Source: an uncultured Tateyamaria sp.
GTDB lineage: Bacteria; Pseudomonadota; Alphaproteobacteria; Rhodobacterales; Rhodobacteraceae
Assembly: GCA_947501275.1 (NCBI GenBank)
Contig: CANMVD010000001.1
Coordinates: 1,116,001 to 1,180,000, forward strand
DNA: 64,000 nt
Direction of reading: 5' to 3'
Shown: positions 24,932 to 33,761 of the stretch, in pieces
Layout of the letters: each line of letters begins with the position of its first letter
How positions within the stretch are numbered: the stretch's first letter is position 1
Notes under the pieces: generated by a model
Database searches by the model: none
Told to the model about the DNA's origin: nothing
What the model saw: only the letters and a program-made list of their open reading frames with translations
Made by a program: the position numbers and the translations under genes

Positions 24932-26166
24932 TGACCTTCGAATTTGGTGGTGTCGAAGTTGTTTTGGCACAAGGATTTCTGATTGCAGCGACCATTGCAT
25001 CAGCCCTGATCCTGCTGTTGTTTGCCTTGCTGATTTTGGTTGTTGTGCGCTCTGGCCGTTCGGCGCGGGCGGTGGCTCCATTGGCGCAGCAACTTGGGTT
25101 TTTGGGTCAGCATGTGCAGGGGTTGGCGCAGGGTCAGGAGGGGCTAAGGGCTTCGATCCAAACGGTGTCGGACACAGCGACCAACGGACAGGCGCAATTG
25201 GCTCAGACGGTGGAGCAGCGCCTTGGGGCTGTCCAGCAGCAGATGCAGGACCGGCTGGCAGAGAACGCGATGCGCAGCCAACGCGGCCTGACCGAGATGC
25301 AGGAGCGCATGAAGGAAACGCTGCACGGCTCTTCCAAACAGACCACCACCAGCCTGACCCAATTGCAGGAACGGCTTGCGGCGATCGACAAGGCACAGGA
25401 CAACATCACCAAGCTGTCGGGCGACGTATTGAGCCTTCAGGATATCTTGAGCAACAAGCAAACGCGCGGCGCCTTTGGCGAGATCCAGTTGCGCGATATC
25501 GTCGGCAAAGCGTTGCCCAACGACAGTTACAGCTGGCAACCAACCCTGTCCAACGGCAAACGTGCGGATTGCATGGTTGACCTCCCAAACCCGCCTGGCC
25601 CCATCGTTATAGACAGCAAGTTCCCGCTGGAGGCCTATGAGGCCTTGCGCGCAGCGGATTCCGAACATGCGCTCAGACAGGCGGTGTCGCAGATGAAAGT
25701 AGCTGTGAAAAAGCACATTTCGGACATCTCCGAGAAGTACATCATCGAAGGTGAAACTGCCGATGGTGCGTTGATGTTCCTCCCCTCAGAAGCTGTCTAT
25801 GCGGAATTGCATGCCAACTTCCCTGAGTTGGTGCGTGAGGGCTTTGACAAGCGTGTCTGGATCGTTTCGCCCACGACCTGCATGGCGACCCTCAATACGA
25901 TGCGCGCGATCCTCAAGGATGCACGGATGCGTGAGCAGGCCGGGGCAATCCGCAAGGAACTGTCGATGCTTGTTGGTGATGTGGATCGCCTTGGCACACG
26001 GGTTGGCAATCTGGATCGCCATTTTAGCCAAGCCTCCAAGGATATCGAAGAGATCAAGATCAGCGCCGACAAGGCGGGCAAGCGCGCAAACAGGTTGGAC
26101 AATTTCGACTTTGAAGAGTTGGAAGAGCAGCCTGTGTTGCCGCTCAAGGATACGGCCGCGGAATAG
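24931..26166 (+). CDS. rmuC: DNA recombination protein RmuC
   Basis: A 411-residue RmuC-family protein; in E. coli loss of RmuC raises inversion at short inverted repeats. There is an N-terminal membrane helix (about 14-40), a long coiled coil (about 60-180) and a PD-(D/E)xK-nuclease-like core beginning GAFGEIQLRDIV with the VIDSKFPLEAYEA motif. The ATG at 24931 shares its A with the mutL stop (TGATG), so the two are translationally coupled. The neighbouring genes point to genome maintenance. Confidence 0.93.
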   Translation: MTFEFGGVEVVLAQGFLIAATIASALILLLFALLILVVVRSGRSARAVAPLAQQLGFLGQHVQGLAQGQEGLRASIQTVSDTATNGQAQLAQTVEQRLGAVQQQMQDRLAENAMRSQRGLTEMQERMKETLHGSSKQTTTSLTQLQERLAAIDKAQDNITKLSGDVLSLQDILSNKQTRGAFGEIQLRDIVGKALPNDSYSWQPTLSNGKRADCMVDLPNPPGPIVIDSKFPLEAYEALRAADSEHALRQAVSQMKVAVKKHISDISEKYIIEGETADGALMFLPSEAVYAELHANFPELVREGFDKRVWIVSPTTCMATLNTMRAILKDARMREQAGAIRKELSMLVGDVDRLGTRVGNLDRHFSQASKDIEEIKISADKAGKRANRLDNFDFEELEEQPVLPLKDTAAE

Positions 26167-26176
26167 GCTGCTGCGT

Positions 26177-26698
26177 TCAGTCCCTGCCCATGGGATGAAC
26201 CCAGATCTCGGCTTCCGGTTCATGGGGTGCCTGCGTGCCATCCGTACTGGCGCCCAATCTTCTGGCGACAGCCTGCGATTTCGTATTGTCGCGGTCTATG
26301 TAGCTGTAGAGCCTGTCCAGTTTCAGATCCTCACGCGCCCATGTTTTGACGGTTTTACCGGCCTCGGTCGCATACCCTTTGCCCTCGGCACCCTCGAACA
26401 GATGCCACGCCAATTCGATATCCGGCCAGTTTGAGTGCTTGATCAGCCCCACACGCCCGACCGGATCGCCGGATTGCTGCTCAACAACTGTAAAGAACCC
26501 AAAGCCATGCCAATGCCAGTGGCCCACGCCTGTCAAAAACCCGAACCAGGCCTGCTCGGCTGTGATGGTTTCGCCCTGTGCCAGCATCGAGGGGGCGCTG
26601 GTCATGAAACGCGTAAACGGCTGCAAATCGGTCCGTTCAGGTCCGCGCAAGATCAACCGTTCGGTCTTTAGTGTCGGTGCTGTGCACAAGGGTTGCAT
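26177..26698 (-). CDS. GNAT family N-acetyltransferase (RimJ/RimL-like)
   Basis: A 173-residue acetyl-CoA-dependent transferase. The N-terminus LKTERLILRGPERTDLQPF and the acetyl-CoA loop EGAEGKGYATEA are typical of the RimJ/RimL ribosomal-protein acetyltransferase branch. It follows the HD/PhyH pair on the same strand after an 80-base gap, so co-transcription is possible but not shown. The substrate is unknown; the branch is too broad to infer one. Confidence 0.88.
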   Translation of the reverse strand: MQPLCTAPTLKTERLILRGPERTDLQPFTRFMTSAPSMLAQGETITAEQAWFGFLTGVGHWHWHGFGFFTVVEQQSGDPVGRVGLIKHSNWPDIELAWHLFEGAEGKGYATEAGKTVKTWAREDLKLDRLYSYIDRDNTKSQAVARRLGASTDGTQAPHEPEAEIWVHPMGRD

Positions 26699-26778
26699 GG
26701 CCCGCCTTTCCGCTCGCAGGTTCTGGGTTCAGGAAGGCGCAGTATAGTGGCGGGTGACGTGCAGCAGGAAGTGTCTAT

Positions 26779-27399
26779 TTAGGTCTGGCGCGCCTGTGCA
26801 ATCGTTGGATCGACCAAGGCCACCCGCACCCCGGGCAGTATCACTGCCCGATCATAAGGGGTGCGTGCAAACACGTCCTCAACCAGTGGGCGGAATTGCT
26901 CAAGGGGCAATGTATCGTAGTCGGGGTCAAAGCTGGATTGGTCCCAGCGTTCGCAGAACGTGGCACAGTCGTCGAAGTAAGCGTGGCCTGCATATGCGTC
27001 CCGTTTGTGTGGATTCGCCCCCACGTGTTGGCCGTAGTAGATCATCTGGAAATCACCGTGTTTCTCAACAACCCATGTGCATTGTTCACGCACAAAGGGT
27101 TTAAGAATGGCGGCGGCATATTCGTCGTGATTGTAGGGCGCAAAGATGTCACCGATGTCATGCAAAAGCGTTGAAACAAGCCAGTCGGTGTCTGCCCCGT
27201 CCCGCCACGCCCGTGTGGCCGATTGCAGCGAGTGTCCCAGTCGCGTGATTTTGTAGCCGGACAATCCTTCGTCCAGCGTTTCAAGGGCCGTGAGTAGGCG
27301 TTGCGCAGTGCCGCGCGTGTATTCCACTTCGTGATCAGTCAGGAAATCGTAGTCTTCCTTGTCGCCGTCTTTCATGGCTGTGAATTTGACGTGATCCAT
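26779..27399 (-). CDS. HD-domain diiron oxygenase-like protein (PhnZ/TmpB type)
   Basis: A 206-residue HD protein. All six metal ligands of the mixed-valence diiron oxygenase PhnZ can be placed: His 56 in LGHSLQSA, His 80-Asp 81 in LLHDIGD, His 91, His 114 in VVEKHGDF and Asp 153 in RWDQSSFDP, with the His56-to-His80 spacing of 24 as in PhnZ. PhnZ and TmpB cleave the C-P bond of hydroxylated phosphonates. A Tyr seven residues before His 56 may serve as lid ligand. The start overlaps the stop of the PhyH dioxygenase gene (TGATG), matching the phnY-phnZ arrangement. The substrate is not known. Confidence 0.75.
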   Translation of the reverse strand: MDHVKFTAMKDGDKEDYDFLTDHEVEYTRGTAQRLLTALETLDEGLSGYKITRLGHSLQSATRAWRDGADTDWLVSTLLHDIGDIFAPYNHDEYAAAILKPFVREQCTWVVEKHGDFQMIYYGQHVGANPHKRDAYAGHAYFDDCATFCERWDQSSFDPDYDTLPLEQFRPLVEDVFARTPYDRAVILPGVRVALVDPTIAQARQT

Positions 27400-28277
27400 C
27401 AGGAGTACATCTCCGTTTTGCCCGCAGCACCCTTCATCATGATGGCCGATTGTGCGGTTCTGATTTCCTCGTACAGCGCAAGCGCGTCGGGCGCAAAGTC
27501 GGATGTAGGCGCAGGCACGTGGGTAAAGTTGCCAAAACTGTCTGTACCGCGTGCAGGCATTGCAAAGTCCGTGGTCCCGACCTGTTGCGCGATGTCGGGG
27601 CGCACATAGCGCACAACACAGGCAATGCGGCGATCATCAGACGTGTTTGGCCCCGAGCCGTGGATGGTAAGGCCGTGATGTAGGCTCATCTGACCGGGGT
27701 GGATTTCGATGGCGGTTTTGTCGGTCTCGCTGACGTCGACTTTTACCTCTTGGCCACGGCTGAGCAGGTTGTTGGGATCAAAGCTGTCTTCGTGCGGAAG
27801 TATCGCGTTCTTGTGGCTGCCCGCGACAAAATCCATGCAGCCAGAAGTGGGTGTCGCAGGTGACAATGCAATCCACGCGGTGACCAAGCCGTCGATCGCT
27901 CCAAGCCCCCAATAAGTCAGGTCCTGATGCATGGAGACGATGTGTTTTGTGCGCGGTTCCTTGATGAAGAATTCCGTTGAGTAGACGAGGATGTCAGGGC
28001 CCAAAATACCTTCGATCACGTCAAGTATACGCGGGTCGAGGGCAATGTTGGCGGCCATAGGTAGCACCAGATGCGCGTTGATACGTTTGTAGGTGTTGAG
28101 GGGCTGGGGCAGATCAGCGGTGCGCCATGTCGCTTCGATCTGTTCCAGTTCGCGGCGAGCCTTTGTGGCGTCGTCCTCTGACAGGCCGGGTACGGGAAAC
28201 AGGAAGCCATCGCGCCAGTAACGATCGCATTGTTCTGAAGACAGACGACCATGGGTAAGCGGGTGCGATGGCAACAT
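27399..28277 (-). CDS. Phytanoyl-CoA dioxygenase (PhyH) family Fe(II)/2-oxoglutarate oxygenase
   Basis: A 292-residue non-heme iron oxygenase. The iron facial triad is visible: His and Asp in MHQDLTYWG (about 117 and 119) and a distal His in SLHHGLTIHG, with the 2-oxoglutarate-binding Arg in SDDRRIACVVRY. The ATG at 28277 follows GGAGG by five bases; a TTG 15 bases upstream contains that site. PhyH members act on many substrates; PhnY, which hydroxylates 2-aminoethylphosphonate, is one. Coupling to a PhnZ-like HD gene makes hydroxylation of a phosphonate the leading idea. Confidence 0.85.
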   Translation of the reverse strand: MLPSHPLTHGRLSSEQCDRYWRDGFLFPVPGLSEDDATKARRELEQIEATWRTADLPQPLNTYKRINAHLVLPMAANIALDPRILDVIEGILGPDILVYSTEFFIKEPRTKHIVSMHQDLTYWGLGAIDGLVTAWIALSPATPTSGCMDFVAGSHKNAILPHEDSFDPNNLLSRGQEVKVDVSETDKTAIEIHPGQMSLHHGLTIHGSGPNTSDDRRIACVVRYVRPDIAQQVGTTDFAMPARGTDSFGNFTHVPAPTSDFAPDALALYEEIRTAQSAIMMKGAAGKTEMYS

Positions 28278-28376
28278 TTTGGCCTCCGTCAACGTTGATG
28301 GACGACTCCATGGTCTAGTCAGTCGCGTGCTGTTTCAAGCTCAACCGCGACGATCTGAATGTCGATTTCAAACAAG

Positions 28377-28401
28377 AAAGGCGCGACAGAGCCGCGCCTT
28401 T
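28377..28401 (-). terminator. Terminator of the rpoE-chrR operon
   Basis: A nine-base-pair stem AAAGGCGCG/CGCGCCTTT with a seven-base loop, followed on the minus strand by CTTGTTTG after the stem T-run. It lies 51 bases past the chrR stop and separates that operon from the PhyH gene. Confidence 0.75.
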
Positions 28402-28451
28402 TCAGAGTTTTGCCGTCGGACATAAAGTGCGCATTGCCCTAAAACATCGCG

Positions 28452-29114
28452 TCAGATCCTGACGAAGCGTTGCGCGATCTTGGGCAGCAGGCCGTTAAAG
28501 CGCAGTGGCGCATCAGTTACAGCAAGGCAGATGCAATCCTCGTGGATATCAGCGACGGGTGTGTGGTGCAGATCACTGTCTGCCACTTCTACGTCGCCGC
28601 GGGCAAAATAGTCATCTTCGTCTTGAAATGCGCCTTGCAGCACCATTGTCATCTCAGTGCCATGGTGGCCGTGATCAGGCATGGCCGCTCCGGCAGGGAT
28701 AAACAGAAGACGGGCAGAGGCATCTTTGGAGGTCGGCAGAATGGCCTGTTTGACCCCCAGACCGACACTGCGCCACTGGATGTCCTTGAGGTCACCGCCA
28801 ACGTAGTCCTGAAGAGGGCCGGGCAGGATAGAGTCCTTGACCCTCGGCATCCGAATTTCTTCGACGGGCCCTCCAGCGATCAGAGACAGGGTGGCCGCAA
28901 GGCTGCCCTCGTCCATTGACACGACGTTATCCGCCGTCAGGTCGAGCACTTCGCCGCCAATGCTTTCGAGTGCCGCCACTTGCGCCCGGCAGGTGTCACA
29001 CAAAGAGACGTGCGTGGCGACCATGAGGTTGAATGCCTCGGGCAGAGTGCCTGCGGCATAGCCCATCAGAATTTCGTCCGTCAGGTGATGTTTAATGTTC
29101 TGTTCCATCATCAT
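28452..29114 (-). CDS. chrR: Anti-sigma factor ChrR
   Basis: A 220-residue zinc-dependent anti-sigma factor that holds RpoE inactive until singlet oxygen or organic peroxide appears. The N-terminal anti-sigma domain has the zinc motif THVSLCDTC (His 35, Cys 39, Cys 42). The C-terminal cupin has metal ligands in DHGHHGTEMTMVLQG and a later LHH. The gene starts four bases after the rpoE stop, with three consecutive ATG codons at the start. This order and domain layout match the Rhodobacter sphaeroides pair. Confidence 0.95.
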   Translation of the reverse strand: MMMEQNIKHHLTDEILMGYAAGTLPEAFNLMVATHVSLCDTCRAQVAALESIGGEVLDLTADNVVSMDEGSLAATLSLIAGGPVEEIRMPRVKDSILPGPLQDYVGGDLKDIQWRSVGLGVKQAILPTSKDASARLLFIPAGAAMPDHGHHGTEMTMVLQGAFQDEDDYFARGDVEVADSDLHHTPVADIHEDCICLAVTDAPLRFNGLLPKIAQRFVRI

Positions 29115-29118
29115 TACT

Positions 29119-29667
29119 TCACTTCATCGCGTGGCGCAGTCGTTCCAGCGCCAACCTAATCCTAGATTTGATCGTGCCCAGAGGCAGACCGGTCTGATCA
29201 GCGATTTCGCTATGGGACAGATCCCCGAAATACGCCTTTTCTATCAACTCCCTCTGGGCAGCGGGCAACTCTGCGATTGCTCTTCCCAGAATCTCACTTT
29301 CCTGTTGCAGGGCCATCACATCGGCCTGGTCAGGATCTTCTTCGGGGCCCCAGCCCAGATCTTCGGGTTCGGGGCGGCGCTGCTTGCGCAGCACGTCAAT
29401 TTTTCTGTTCCGCGCAATGGTGAAGATCCAGGTCGCCACAGATGCCCGCGCAGGGTCAAACATGTGTGCCTTGTGCCAGCAAGTGGCCATCACTTCTTGC
29501 GCGACTTCTTCGGCCAGCGATGCATCCGCTCCGGACTTGATCAGGAACCCTTTGACCCGCGGGCCGAAATGGGAAAACAACTCGGCAAAAGCCGACTGGT
29601 CCTGTGCGTCCCGGATGCGGATCATGTGGTCCACCCACAACATCCGTTTTCCGCCGATTTCGTCCAT
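29119..29667 (-). CDS. rpoE: ECF sigma factor RpoE (ChrR-controlled group)
   Basis: A 182-residue ECF sigma factor. Region 2 spans FAELFSHFGPRVKGF to ATWIFTIARNRKIDVLRK; region 4 includes LPAAQRELIEKAYFGDLSHS and a helix-turn-helix ending IKSRIRLALERLR. The frame is open up to 29874, but the ATG at 29667 gives a family-like length and leaves room for a 5' leader. ATG 29643 is an alternative. It is divergent from the FAD oxidoreductase operon. Pairing with chrR identifies it as the singlet-oxygen response sigma factor. Confidence 0.93.
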   Translation of the reverse strand: MDEIGGKRMLWVDHMIRIRDAQDQSAFAELFSHFGPRVKGFLIKSGADASLAEEVAQEVMATCWHKAHMFDPARASVATWIFTIARNRKIDVLRKQRRPEPEDLGWGPEEDPDQADVMALQQESEILGRAIAELPAAQRELIEKAYFGDLSHSEIADQTGLPLGTIKSRIRLALERLRHAMK

Positions 29668-29779
29668 GTGCGCGGGTCCTGTCGATGCAGCCAATATAGC
29701 CCCTTTGGGCACGGCCACTTTGCCTTCGATTGTATCTAAACCCGCGATCATATGGGGTCTACGCCATCTGTTAACAAAC

Positions 29780-29785
29780 GGATCA
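29780..29785 (-). promoter_or_regulatory. Candidate RpoE -35 element (TGATCC) upstream of rpoE
   Basis: TGATCC on the minus strand matches the -35 element known for RpoE/ChrR promoters in Rhodobacter. Seventeen bases downstream lies GTAGAC as a weak -10 candidate. A start near 29755 would give a leader of about 90 bases to ATG 29667. Autoregulation is inferred. Confidence 0.45.
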
Positions 29786-29872
29786 AAAATAAATGTCAGG
29801 CAAATGTACATCCGTTTGCGCCTGGGCGCCGTAAACGCAATATAACGCATTCTCAGGGACCAAAGGAAAAGC

Positions 29873-31177
29873 ATGGCCTTTCAAAATTCGCCGACCACCC
29901 CGCGTCGCATAGCTGTTATTGGCGCAGGTATCTCCGGCATGGGTGCTGCACACCTCTTATCCCGTACACACAACGTTACCTTGTTCGAAGCAGAGCCGCG
30001 TCTTGGCGGCCATGCCCGTACGATCATGGCTGGTAAGCGTGGAGATCAGCCTGTCGACACCGGTTTTCTTGTCTTCAACTACGCGAATTATCCGCGCATG
30101 GCGGAACTGTTTGCAGAACTGGACGTTCCGGTCACCAAATCAAACATGAGCTTTGGCGCCTCTATCGATGGGGGGCGTCTGGAATATGGATTGGCCAGTC
30201 TGAAGGCGCTGTTTGCCCAGCCACGCAATGCCCTGAACCCCAAGTTCCTGCGCATGGTGCGCGACATCTTTCACTTCAACAAAAACGCATTGGCTCTGGC
30301 GCAGTCCGATCCCACCCGCACAACGGCGGAGTTTCTTGAGGTGTTGGGGACAGGTGCGTGGTTCCGTGACTACTATCTGTTGCCACTAAGCGGTGCCATC
30401 TGGTCGACGCCAACGGAAAAGATCATGGCGTTCCCGGCCCATGCCATGATCCAGTTTTTTGAAAACCACGCGCTTTTGAACCACACGGGGCAACACCAGT
30501 GGTACACGGTGGACGGTGGTTCCATCGAATATGTGCGTCGCCTTGAAGTGGCAATGTTGGCGCAGGGTGTCGATGTACGCCTCAAGGCCCCGGTACAGGC
30601 GGTGCGTCGCACGGCCCTTGGCGCTGAAGTCAAGGCATGGGGTGCAGAGTGGCAAGCTTTTGACGAGGTTGTTTTTGCCACGCATTCCGATGACAGCCTG
30701 TCGATGCTGGCCGACGCCACTGCGGTTGAGCAGACAGCTCTTGGCGCGGTCAAATACCAGCCCAACGACGTGGTGCTGCATTGTGACGAGGCAATCATGC
30801 CCAAGCGCCGCGATGTGTGGTCAAGTTGGGTATACACAGAGGACAAGGGCGCCCGTTCGGATCGCATTGATCTGACCTACTGGATCAACTCCTTGCAGCC
30901 TGTTCCGATGGATGATCCGCATTTTGTGACGCTGAATTCCAACCGGACAATTCGCGAAGACAAGATCTACGACCAGACGGTGTTGCGCCATCCGGTCTAC
31001 GACCTCGAAGCATTGGCAGCGCAGGACGCCGTTCGGGCCATGAACGGTGCAAACGCCACATGGTTCTGCGGGGCGTGGATGCGCCATGGTTTCCACGAAG
31101 ATGGGTATTCCAGCGCCGTAGACGTGGTGCAGGCGATCAACACACGCAACGACGCCCTGAGAGTCGCGGCGGAGTGA
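29873..31177 (+). CDS. FAD-dependent amine-oxidase-like oxidoreductase
   Basis: A 434-residue flavoprotein with the dinucleotide fold IAVIGAGISGMGAAHLLS at the N-terminus, an EAEPRLGGHART FAD motif and a C-terminal FCGAWMRHGFHEDGY block. Relatives are annotated as amine oxidase or cyclopropane-fatty-acid-associated FAD protein and belong to the RpoE regulon in Rhodobacter, where a cluster of this kind is tied to furan fatty acid synthesis. AAAGGAAAAG precedes the ATG. It heads a five-gene operon divergent from rpoE. A fatty-acid desaturase or dehydrogenase role is inferred from that relation. Confidence 0.88.
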   Translation: MAFQNSPTTPRRIAVIGAGISGMGAAHLLSRTHNVTLFEAEPRLGGHARTIMAGKRGDQPVDTGFLVFNYANYPRMAELFAELDVPVTKSNMSFGASIDGGRLEYGLASLKALFAQPRNALNPKFLRMVRDIFHFNKNALALAQSDPTRTTAEFLEVLGTGAWFRDYYLLPLSGAIWSTPTEKIMAFPAHAMIQFFENHALLNHTGQHQWYTVDGGSIEYVRRLEVAMLAQGVDVRLKAPVQAVRRTALGAEVKAWGAEWQAFDEVVFATHSDDSLSMLADATAVEQTALGAVKYQPNDVVLHCDEAIMPKRRDVWSSWVYTEDKGARSDRIDLTYWINSLQPVPMDDPHFVTLNSNRTIREDKIYDQTVLRHPVYDLEALAAQDAVRAMNGANATWFCGAWMRHGFHEDGYSSAVDVVQAINTRNDALRVAAE

Positions 31178-31932
31178 GCAACTCTGTCGATCATATCGCA
31201 GGCCAGACCTATCACGGCCGCAAGGGCGACATCGCCAATGCGTTTCGCTATTCGGTGGACTATGTCTTGCTGGATGCCGAAGCGGACGTGGATGCACCCT
31301 GGCTCTTTGCCCGCAATGGACGTGGGCTGAGTGCACTTGACGATGTCGATCATGGCGGTGCGCCCAAAGCCGGACGGGGTGCCGTTTGGGTGCGGGACGT
31401 TTTGCAGGCCCATCAGGTGTCGGGGATTGCTCGCATCGAATTGCTGGCCCAGCCCAAGATCCTTGGCCACGTGTTCAATCCTGTCAGTTTCTGGCTGTGC
31501 CGCCGTGACGACGACGCATTGGTTGCCGTCATTGCTGAAGTGTCCAACACGTTCGGAGATCGTCACAGCTATCTTGTGCACCATCCTGACCAGCATCCGA
31601 TTGCCCCAGAGGATCGTTTGCAGGCGACCAAGATCTTTCATGTCTCTCCATTCCAGCCCGTCGAGGGGGGATATGTGTTCCGATTTGACATCCGGGCGGA
31701 CCGTATCGGGATCTGGATTGACTATTCCCAGGGAGAAGGCGGCCTGATCGCCACCCTGACGGGATCACGCAAGGCAATCACCAACCGCGCAATCCTTGGC
31801 GCCGTACTGCGCCGTCCGTTTGGATCACGACGTGTTCTGGCCTTGATCCATTGGCAGGCACTCAAGCTGTGGTGGAAGCGTGCCACCTACCGCGCGCGCC
31901 CTGTGCCGCCCGAGCAAGAGGTGTCGCGGTGA
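31174..31932 (+). CDS. DUF1365 family protein
   Basis: A 252-residue DUF1365 protein, function unknown, commonly found between the FAD protein and a cyclopropane-fatty-acid synthase. Conserved blocks include FRYSVDYVLLD, QPKILGHVFNPVSFW and ATKIFHVSPFQPVEGGY. The start is the GTG at 31174, overlapping the upstream stop as GTGA; a longer open frame before it lies inside the FAD gene. The next gene also overlaps. A role in lipid modification is suggested only by its usual neighbours. Confidence 0.9.
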   Translation: MSNSVDHIAGQTYHGRKGDIANAFRYSVDYVLLDAEADVDAPWLFARNGRGLSALDDVDHGGAPKAGRGAVWVRDVLQAHQVSGIARIELLAQPKILGHVFNPVSFWLCRRDDDALVAVIAEVSNTFGDRHSYLVHHPDQHPIAPEDRLQATKIFHVSPFQPVEGGYVFRFDIRADRIGIWIDYSQGEGGLIATLTGSRKAITNRAILGAVLRRPFGSRRVLALIHWQALKLWWKRATYRARPVPPEQEVSR

Positions 31933-33179
31933 GTGTTGCCGCGACCATAAACCCGTCCGCACAGCGGTTGCCTGCCTATGCCGTTTTCGCCGCATTGCTG
32001 AGTACAGCCGGGTTGCCGATTTATATCCATGCGCCCAAGTTCTACGTGGATGAATACGGTGTGTCGCTGGCCGCCTTGGGTGTGGTGCTGTTTGGATTGC
32101 GCCTGTTGGACGTTGTGCAGGATCCGCTATTTGGGCGTCTGAGCGAAGCAATGCGGGATCGTCGTGGGCTTGCCGTATCCATTGGCTGCACTGTCATGGC
32201 CCTGTCGATGCTGGGTCTTTTTGCCGTCCCGCCAATGCTGCCGCCATTGGTGTGGTTCGGGCTGATGCTGACGGGTGTCTTCTCTGCTTTCAGCTTTCTG
32301 ACAATCAACTTTTATGCCCAAGGGGTCGTCAAGGCCACGCACCTGATTGGCCAAGGACATTTGCGCCTTGCGCGCTGGCGTGAGACGGGCGCGCTGTTGG
32401 GCGTTTGTGTCGCTGCCATTGCGCCGGTGATGTTGGGAGCTTTCATGGACGCGCCCTTTGCCGGTTTTGCTGTTGGGTTTGCGGTGCTGGCTCTTGCCGC
32501 GGTCATAATGATGCAAGGCGAATGGGATGCCAGCGGCATGCCGTCTTCCGTGGGTTTCCGCGCCGTGTTGCAAGACCGGTTGGCGCGTCGCCTGCTTTTG
32601 ATTGCCTTGGTAAATGCGGCTCCGGTCGCTGTTAGCTCGACGCTGTTTTTGTTCTTTGTCGAAAGCCAGTTGCAGGCACCCGGCATGGAAGGCCCCCTGT
32701 TGCTGCTGTTCTTCCTCAGCGCCGCCGTTGCTGCCCCGTTATGGAGCACTCTTGCCGAACGCTTCGGCGTCAAGCCGGTCTTGCTCAGCGCTATGGTTCT
32801 GGCCATTGCCGCCTTTGGCAGTGCAATGCTGTTGGGCCCGGGTGACTGGGTGGCATTTGCCGTGATCTGTGCCTTGTCTGGGGCCACGCTGGGCGCGGAT
32901 CTGACCTTGTTGCCGGCAGTGTTTGCTACACGCATGGCCCGTATCAGCCCTTCGGCGGCTGAGGGCTTTGGCCTCTGGGCCTTTGTTTCGAAATTCACGC
33001 TGGCTTTTGCCGCTGTCACATTGCTGCCCGCATTGGAGCGGGCCGGATTTGACAGTGGGGCCGTCAGCAACCCGCCGCAGTCCCTCATGCTGTTGACCGT
33101 GCTTTATGCTGCGGTGCCCTGCGGCCTCAAAATGGTGGCAATCGCCTTGCTGGCGACCACCGATCTAAAGGAGACCTGA
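31929..33179 (+). CDS. MFS/GPH-type membrane carrier
   Basis: A 416-residue polytopic membrane protein with about 12 helices, like the glycoside-pentoside-hexuronide branch of the MFS. The loop FGRLSEAMRDRRG after helix 2-3 is typical. The GTG at 31929 overlaps the DUF1365 stop as GTGA. In related bacteria a gene of this type accompanies the FAD-DUF1365 pair in the stress operon, and lipid or lipid-precursor export has been considered. The substrate is unknown. Confidence 0.83.
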   Translation: MSVAATINPSAQRLPAYAVFAALLSTAGLPIYIHAPKFYVDEYGVSLAALGVVLFGLRLLDVVQDPLFGRLSEAMRDRRGLAVSIGCTVMALSMLGLFAVPPMLPPLVWFGLMLTGVFSAFSFLTINFYAQGVVKATHLIGQGHLRLARWRETGALLGVCVAAIAPVMLGAFMDAPFAGFAVGFAVLALAAVIMMQGEWDASGMPSSVGFRAVLQDRLARRLLLIALVNAAPVAVSSTLFLFFVESQLQAPGMEGPLLLLFFLSAAVAAPLWSTLAERFGVKPVLLSAMVLAIAAFGSAMLLGPGDWVAFAVICALSGATLGADLTLLPAVFATRMARISPSAAEGFGLWAFVSKFTLAFAAVTLLPALERAGFDSGAVSNPPQSLMLLTVLYAAVPCGLKMVAIALLATTDLKET

Positions 33180-33182
33180 CCT

Positions 33183-33761
33183 ATGGACGGATTTTTCTTT
33201 ACCCTGCTTGGTGCATTGATCATGTGTGGCGCGTTCTGGTCCCGCTCGCGCTATGCCGACTTTCTGGCACAGCGCCCCGAGGACTATACCGAAGGCAACA
33301 TGCAGTTCGATGTGCGCACCCATCTGAATGGGCCCATCATCTGTGAGGGCGTGATCTATGGCCCTCTTGGTCGGGTCACGTCGCGGTTTGTGGGTGAGTT
33401 CGAGTGCCACTGGGATGGCAACGTGGGTACAATGGACGAGCTGTTTCGCTACGATGACGGGTCGGAACAGCGGCGCGGCTGGAATCTGACCCTTGGCAAT
33501 AACGGACAAATTAAGGCCTTGGCCGAAGATGTGGTTGGCGAAGGCACGGGCCAGCAATTGGGCAATTCGGTGCAGTTGAAATACCGTTTCCAGCTACCGG
33601 AAAGCGCGGGCGGTCACGTTCTGGATACGGTGGACTGGATGCACCTTGCGCCGAATGGAACCATTATCAACCGCTCGCAGTTTCGCAAATACGGGATCAA
33701 GGTCGCTGAGCTGGTGGCCACGATGCGTCCCGCCAATGCAGATATGAAAGAAGCCGCATGA
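33183..33761 (+). CDS. DUF3833 family protein
   Basis: A 192-residue DUF3833 protein. An N-terminal hydrophobic segment (FFFTLLGALIMCGAFW) anchors a beta-rich domain with repeated strands, such as GPIICEGVIYGPLGRVTSRFV and YRFQLPESAGGHVLDTVDW. The family is often encoded near lipid-modifying operons, and a lipocalin-like fold is plausible. It starts three bases after the MFS stop and its stop overlaps the SDR start as ATGA. Function not established. Confidence 0.85.
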   Translation: MDGFFFTLLGALIMCGAFWSRSRYADFLAQRPEDYTEGNMQFDVRTHLNGPIICEGVIYGPLGRVTSRFVGEFECHWDGNVGTMDELFRYDDGSEQRRGWNLTLGNNGQIKALAEDVVGEGTGQQLGNSVQLKYRFQLPESAGGHVLDTVDWMHLAPNGTIINRSQFRKYGIKVAELVATMRPANADMKEAA

